This document shows, one piece after another, positions 58,701 to 64,000 of a stretch of 64,000 nucleotides of DNA. The stretch comes from Paraspadella gotoi (lineage: Eukaryota; Chaetognatha). Numbering within the stretch: the first letter of the stretch is position 1; the number at the start of each line of letters is the position of its first letter. Position numbers and translations under genes: made by a program. The notes beneath the pieces were generated by a model. It was not told the DNA's origin and did no database searches. It saw nothing but the letters and a program-made list of their open reading frames with translations. The stretch lies in the NCBI GenBank assembly GCA_051294375.1, contig CM119270.1, positions 11,139,626 to 11,203,625 of the forward strand, given 5' to 3'.

Positions 58701-59455
58701 TATAGATCTGCCAAAAAAAGTTGAATAATATGATAGAAAGCATGTTTAATTTCGTTAATTTTGAAGGAAAATAATTCTTTTTAAGGCCCGATTCCTGGCC
58801 AAGCCTCAAGACCGTCGATCCAGTTTTCCGGTTGTGAAATTTTTGAGGGGCTTTTAGCTTTGTATCCATAAAAAAAGCCGCTCCATCTCACTGTTGAATG
58901 ACGACCCTCTTCTCTCGCATTTTTATTTAAAAAAACTGGTTTGCAGAAGCTTTACGGTCTTGGAATTTGTGAGACTTTCTATGGTCATCGTCCTTGCTCT
59001 CCGTAGACCAGCGCAAATGCCGCCTGCTTCCAACAGCCTCGTCCCAAGGTTTCCAATTGCTTCAAAATTTGTTTACGAACTCTGGCAAGATGGTTGTAAG
59101 AGAGAAATGAAACTGTTTGCGATCGTATATCTTTTGAAAACCGTGCTTTCCAGGCTCCAATAATGGTACGCTTTTTTGGGGGTTTATTCTGTTTTGAAAG
59201 TTTCCAATGGTAAAAAAATATAAAAAAAATAAAAGACAAAGATAGGATACTTTCTTTTTTGCAAAAAAGAAAATTTGTAAAAATAAATTCGATTTTTTTT
59301 TTTTATTACAGTTTAGCACAACTTGTATAATAATTTAGCCTTAAAACCTGTCGAATACAATATAATTTGAACCAATTTTAATTAATAAGAACGACAGACA
59401 AGCGAGAAGATAGTAGGGGGTTCAAATCTTAAACTTTTTTTGACCAGATCCTGTA
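58701..59455 (-). mobile_element. Internally deleted Tc1/mariner-type element, copy 1
   Basis: The ends are imperfect inverted repeats beginning at TA: tatagatctgccaaaaaaag on the left and, reading inward on the other strand, tacaggatctggtcaaaaaa on the right. The minus strand between them encodes broken pieces of a Tc1-like transposase, frameshifted in this copy; the second copy reads more cleanly. At about 755 bases the element is roughly half the usual length of a full Tc1-like element. It looks non-autonomous. Confidence 0.7.
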
Positions 59456-59840
59456 CTTCCTAAAGCAAATGTGTCTTTGTGACTATCCCGAAAGGACTGA
59501 AGTCGCGAAGTTCCGACAAAAATAAAGACCTACATATTTCAAATTGGTGTTTTGGAGGCTATTTAACTGGAAAATAGTCCTCGAAAAAACTTAAACAACC
59601 TAAAGTCCGAAACAAAATCCCCTCAAATTCTTACAATGAACTATTTAGGGCGAGAAAAGAGTGCACTGTGGTTCTTCATTTACATGAAAAATCTTAACCG
59701 AGATCCAAAGTACGGAAATTTTGCAAATCGAGTATTCAACGGCCGCGCTGTGGCCGGTTTTGTATTCTTTTTTAACGCGCGAACCAAATCGAAGAGAGAG
59801 AGAGAGACGCAAGGGAAAGGGCTGAGAGCCTGTGCAGTAT

Positions 59841-62193
59841 AAATGGCACTAAAAAGGCGGATGAAAAAGAGTAACGCCCTCACCATTATACCTTTCCTGA
59901 CCCCTGACATCTCAACTCCACTGCCCATTTTTCGCCTACGAAGCCTCTTCCTCGTTTTCCGAAGGAAAATCGGGGGAGAGCACCGGCCTTCAATATGCCA
60001 ACGGCTGATGGTGCTTTGACTGGAAAAGGAAATGGACAAAAAGGGCTATGTCCCCCCCCTAACCATTCTTTCCCTGATCATCATTCGCCTCTTTAAAGGT
60101 CCATCCACCTCCATTCAGTCCCTCCCCCAAACACGCTGTACAGCCACCCACCACCGCCGATCATTTTTCTCTTCTCGTCGTGACGCTCGACTGCGAGAGA
60201 GCGTTCGCCCATCTCCAAACTGTAAGTAAGAGGCCGGGAATAATGGATGCCCATGCCATCCCACGACGCTTTTGAGAAGCGAGGGGGGGGGGAATGTCCA
60301 CTCGCATGCCACCCCGACGCCACCCGTTCTATAATGTGTGGATGGAATTGAAACCGGCTATGGGGTTTCACGGTCCACACTGCTGCTACGGGCGTTCCTC
60401 TCCCGGCCGGCTGAGAGAGAGAGAGAGAGCAGAGAGAGAGAAGAAGAGAGAGAGAGCAGAAGTAGAGAATTGAGAGAGTAGGAGAGAGAGAGAGACAGAG
60501 AGAAAATGCTCTTGTTTGGTGGATGAAAAAGAGTGAGAAGCAAAAAAACGGAAAGAGTGACAGAAAGGGGAAGCCGAGAAAAAAAAAAAATGATGCGTCA
60601 ACTATTTCGTAATTAGCCATGGTAGGTCGAGAAGATACTACAGAGAATCAGTATTGAAACATTTCTTTCTTTATTCAAAAATATCTCTTTTCAACTCATT
60701 TCGATAAGAATATTGCATGCTACCTGATGTAGAAACAAACTTTGTTGCACACTGGCCATAAAAGTCCTCCAGATATACGAAGGATCTGACATTAATTATT
60801 GAGATTTTTTCATCAACCTCGCCCATGGCCCAATTGGCCCATGCACAACTGCACAACAATATTGTTCCCTTCTCATCCGCAGAGCAGCAAAACAAATTCA
60901 CTGTGTTAATTTTTTAGTCTCCTGCGCCCACCACATATTTCACTTATTCAAACCTAATCCGAGAGGAAATCTATGAAGAGCTGAGAATAATCAATGCTAC
61001 GATTACAAGCAGTAAAATCTTGCATTGTGAGTCAGATTAAAAAGTATATGAATATAAATTTGTGCAAATACTGACAAACTCAAGTTCCTAAGCCTGAGGA
61101 AACCACACCAACAGCGTGAATCAGTGAACGAACTCAAGTCCCAATTCGGTGAATATGTTTCGCCTTTCTGTAACTCGAGATAATGTACGTCGATGGTGGG
61201 CGAGGCGGTGGGGGGGGGGGCGATGGAGATGACATTCATCTCTACACTGTTCTGAAACCCAAATCGCGGCCGGGAATTCGCGCTTTGAGAGAGACGAGAG
61301 AGGCGAGAGATCGTGAGAGAGTGAGAGAGATCGGAGTTTAATGTTGTGGTTACGTGGGGTTGCCCCCATAAAAAGCGTATTAATTTTATTATTGATTCTT
61401 TATTTAATTAATTATTATTTAATTTATTTATTATAATTGCGCCTAAGTGCTTATACCTGCATACTCACCTCTGAATTAGGGTTTATGTATGTAAAAACTA
61501 GTCGTAAATCCTTTTTGCTCATCTTCTATATGTAGGGAGAGTTTTTTTTAATAATAGCAATTCAACTTGTCTTACGAAGCGGCTTAAATTAGGAATGAGC
61601 TTTCTATTTTAACTAATCCGCGTCCCGCTCTTCCCCTCTAAAGATGACTCCTGACTTCCTAAGCCAGCAACTTCTGGCTTCGTTTGTGGCTTCATCGATT
61701 TAATGATGTACGGCCTAAGGAAAACTTTCAGGACCTCAGCGCGACGCGACGCTTTACTTCTCTCGGCAAAATTGTCGAGGCTTGTCGCCTCCTTTTTTTT
61801 CGGATCCATTTTTTTAACGAAGGAGCTTAATTTTCGACTCGTTATTTGTTTCTGTCTCTCTCCATAAACTTTTTTTTTTTTCCCCTTCCTCTTCTCTTGG
61901 ACTAGGTATGATCACCCTCCTCTGTATAATGACTATAAGCATCTAAAATCAAAACGCAGCAATGCTCCCAGCTGGTTTCGACTGGCGGGCCAGTTCTATT
62001 CTATAGGGAGGATGAGAGACGGAGAGAGAGACGGAGAGAGAGAGATGACGACGAGAGAGGAGGAGAGAGATAGACGCCCCAGAGCAGCACCTCGCCACGC
62101 ACGCCACTCACCGCGCCGAGCGACGCACCCGCAAGCCAGCAACCGCATCGGATGAAGGGAGGGAGAGACGAGAGTCCCCTCCATGTTTCTTTC

Positions 62194-62224
<31 letters not shown>

Positions 62225-62339
62225 AAATAACGAGGGGGGCTCCTTTCTTTTTCTTTTCCCATCGCCCGATTTTGGAACATGACACTGAATAACAATTAGG
62301 GCACATTTTTGAGTTTATTTTTTTCTTCAACGCGATCCA
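59841..62339. other. Non-coding stretch between the E duplicates
   Basis: It contains GA tracts at 60,413-60,505, 61,285-61,332 and 62,010-62,070, an AT-rich patch at 61,375-61,440, and a T26-type run followed by A10 at 62,190-62,228. Two short minus-strand frames (60,671-60,901 and 61,609-61,809) have non-repetitive composition, but I recognise neither and see no splice support. Confidence 0.5.
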
Positions 62340-62364
62340 NNNNNNNNNNNNNNNNNNNNNNNNN
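62340..62364. other. Assembly gap (25 N) at start of E copy 2
   Basis: The sequence right of it matches 57,985 onward; left of it does not match. Confidence 0.99.
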
Positions 62365-62440
62365 CTTTTTCTCTCTGACATCGCCGCCGAATCGTTCCCG
62401 ATCGTCGAAGATCGAAATCGCGGCGATCGAATGACGTCAG

Positions 62441-62474
62441 GTCACGTGACGAAGGATGCCCGCGGTCACGTGAT
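62441..62474. promoter_or_regulatory. Second copy of the GTCACGTGAY E-box pair
   Basis: GTCACGTGAC at 62,441-62,450 and GTCACGTGAT at 62,465-62,474 repeat the pair at 58,052-58,087, with two bases less between them. They lie just right of the 25-N gap at the start of the second duplicate. Confidence 0.28.
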
Positions 62475-62808
62475 CCTTTCCGATCCATTTTTTTTCGACG
62501 CCGCGATCCGACGATCCTCACTTTGAGTGACATTTTGCGTATCCGTGTTGAGTGAAGAGAAACGAAAAAAAATGAAACCCACTAAATACCCAGTTTGTAC
62601 GATCACACCATCTCGAGATTATCTAGGCTGCTGCTGAGATCCATCCAACTACATTGGTATGTCAGTCGCCTTACTTTTCAGAGTAATCTTCAAGAGCTTC
62701 AAATCGAAAAAGTGGTTCAGGGTCAGCCAATATCTTAATGAATGTCCATTGTTTTTTTCATTTTAAATAACGACCTCGCCTTCATGTATAGATCTAGCCA
62801 AAAAAAGT

Positions 62809-63280
62809 TTAATAATTATGATAAAAGCATTTAATTTCGTTATTTGAAGGAAAATAATTCTTTTTAGGCGAGTTTCCTGGCCAAGCTTCAAGCACCTCGA
62901 TCCAGTTTTCCTCGTGAAATTTTTGAGGGGCTTTAGCTTTGTATCCAGGAGCTCTATCCTCCATAAAAAGCCGCCCATTCACTGTTGAATGACTGACTCC
63001 TCTTCTCTCCATTTTTTTTAAAAACTGGTTTGCAGAAGCTTTACGGTCTTGAATTGTGAGACTTTCTAGGTCATCGTCCTTGCTCTCCGTAGACACGCAA
63101 AGCCGCCTGCTTCCAACAGCTCGTCCAAGGTTTCCAATTGCTTCAAATTTGTTTACCATTCTGCAGATGGTTGTAAGAGAGAAATGAAACTGTTTGGCGA
63201 TCTTATATCTTGACAAACCTGCTTTCCAAAGCTCAATAATGGTAGCTTTTTTGGGGGTTTATCTGTTTTGAAGTTTCCAT
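62809..63280 (-). pseudogene. Tc1-like transposase remnant with deleted catalytic core
   Basis: Reading the minus strand from about 63,280 (with a frame change near 63,230) gives a helix-turn-helix start, KATIIELWKAGLSRYKIAKQ followed by FHFSLTTICRMVNKF, typical of Tc1 N-terminal DNA-binding domains. RKASANQ and GVSHSTVNGRLF follow, corresponding to the second helix-turn-helix. The frame then jumps to APGYKAKAPQKF, EENWIEVLEAWPGNSP, the segment around the second catalytic Asp and the conserved WPGNSP. The first catalytic Asp region is missing between them, and the usual DLNPIEN after WPGNSP is replaced. The product cannot be an active transposase. Family identity is secure; subfamily is not. 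Confidence 0.8.
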
Positions 63281-63432
63281 GGTAAAAAAATATAAAAAAA
63301 TAAAAGACAAAGATAGATACTTTTTTTTGCCAAAAAGAAAATTATAAAACAAAATTTCAACTTCTATAATATTTAGCCTAAAAACCTTGTCGAATACAAT
63401 ATATTTGTTTTGGCTATCAAATGAACCCAAGT

Positions 63433-63442
63433 NNNNNNNNNN
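63433..63442. other. Assembly gap (10 N) with repeated flank
   Basis: Sequence right of the gap (63,443-63,570) repeats that left of it (63,308-63,430), again indicating an unmerged overlap. Confidence 0.97.
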
Positions 63443-63609
63443 AAAGATAGATACTTTCTTTTTTGCAAAAAAGAAAATTGTAAAAATAAAATTTCGATTT
63501 TTTTTTTTTTAAGTTTTAGCACAACTTGTATAATATTTAGCCTTAAAACCTTGTCGAATACAATATATTTGAACCCAAGTTTTAATTAATAAGACGACAG
63601 ACAAGCGAG

Positions 63610-63816
63610 NNNNNNNNNNNNNNNNNNNNNNNNNNNNNNNNNNNNNNNNNNNNNNNNNNNNNNNNNNNNNNNNNNNNNNNNNNNNNNNNNNNNNNNNNNN
63701 NNNNNNNNNNNNNNNNNNNNNNNNNNNNNNNNNNNNNNNNNNNNNNNNNNNNNNNNNNNNNNNNNNNNNNNNNNNNNNNNNNNNNNNNNNNNNNNNNNNN
63801 NNNNNNNNNNNNNNNN
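63610..63816. other. Assembly gap (207 N)
   Basis: By comparison with 59,406-59,520, about 115 bases including the right end of the Tc1-like element belong here. Confidence 0.99.
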
Positions 63817-64000
63817 ACAAAAATAAACCTACATATTTCAATGGTGTTTGAGGCTATTTTACTGAAAATATCCTCGACAAAACGTTAAAAACCTAAAGTC
63901 CGAAACAAAATCCCTAAATTCTTTACAATGAACTATTTAGGCGAGAAAAGAGTGCCTGTGGTTTCTTCATACAAAAATCTTACGAGATCCAAGTACGGAA

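Larger units (their letters stand above)
57985..59840. repeat. Direct duplication E, copy 1
   Basis: This block recurs at 62,365-64,000 with the same order: GC-rich E-box patch, a stretch with CTGCTGCTGAG, the Tc1-like element, then the AAAGTCCGAAACAAAATCC region. Differences are mostly single-base indels. Copy 1 carries about 215 bases (58,375-58,590) that are absent from copy 2. It lies in the apparent intron after the fourth visible RNF220 exon. A haplotype duplicate left in the scaffold is the simplest explanation. Confidence 0.85.
62787..63650 (-). mobile_element. Internally deleted Tc1/mariner-type element, copy 2
   Basis: The left inverted repeat starts at 62,787 (tatagatct.gccaaaaaaa). 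The right end is lost in the N gap at 63,610-63,816, so the end coordinate is approximate. It contains the better-preserved transposase remnant on the minus strand. The right part is partly repeated around the 10-N gap at 63,433-63,442, probably an unresolved contig overlap. Confidence 0.68.
62365..64000. repeat. Direct duplication E, copy 2 (runs off window)
   Basis: It matches 57,985-59,840 and begins immediately after a 25-N gap. It is interrupted by a 10-N gap (63,433-63,442), across which 63,305-63,430 is partly repeated at 63,443-63,600, and by a 207-N gap (63,610-63,816). It lacks the 215 bases at 58,375-58,590 of copy 1. The end of the match is not reached before the window ends. Confidence 0.85.

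Noticed and set aside
58894-59163. + strand frame over the Tc1-like element
   Set aside because: It is the antisense shadow of the transposase remnant on the minus strand.

Overview
The window is nuclear DNA from an animal, probably an invertebrate. The evidence is spliced exons with GT/AG borders, a fragment of a metazoan-type gene (RNF220), a Tc1/mariner-type transposon remnant, no operon-like gene packing, and an extreme load of (GA)n/(CT)n microsatellite. That load recalls arthropods, and crustaceans such as penaeid shrimps in particular, but placing the organism is inference; nothing here fixes the species. It is a draft assembly: I count 11 runs of N (10, 25, 134 or about 207-208 bases), and duplicated blocks differ mainly by 1-2 base indels, as expected from noisy long reads or unmerged haplotypes.

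Layout. 1-29,950: no gene I can identify. It is AT-rich or purine/pyrimidine-biased DNA studded with GA/CT tracts. It holds one 1 kb block present twice (1,672-2,720 and 10,457-12,410, the second split by about 770 extra bases), a possible C-terminal coding exon at 27,475-27,637, a cluster of TGACG motifs at 16,073-16,137 and a 36-bp tandem duplication at 26,144-26,214. 29,958-56,035: a large rearranged repeat. Naming segments A, C and B in the order in which they run uninterrupted at 44,188-56,035, the window reads A | rc(C+B) | C | A-C-B. A fold-back point lies near 42,050, and junctions fall at N gaps or abrupt switches. Most of this is best explained as haplotype duplication or a chimeric join, but two sizeable insertions distinguish the copies, so real allelic variation is present too.

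The only confidently identified gene is the ortholog of RNF220 (an E3 ubiquitin ligase) on the + strand. Four consecutive exons (53,744-54,252; 54,706-55,014; 56,678-56,804; 57,030-57,075) keep reading phase across every junction and carry the family's conserved LMVLAS, GAFRP...SAFTPAKR and CPxC...H blocks. The gene's first exon and its C-terminal RING lie outside what I can identify here. A damaged inverted copy of its first two visible exons lies at 36,310-37,794.

57,900-64,000: intron-like DNA downstream of the fourth exon. It includes a second direct duplication (57,985-59,840 and 62,365-64,000), and each copy contains an internally deleted Tc1-like element. I found no rRNA, tRNA, CRISPR array or viral gene, and no new multi-gene system. 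The points most worth a second look are the 121-bp hairpin insertion with a 12-bp target duplication present in only one copy of the RNF220 intron, the A/B/C fold-back structure, and the tandem module upstream of RNF220.
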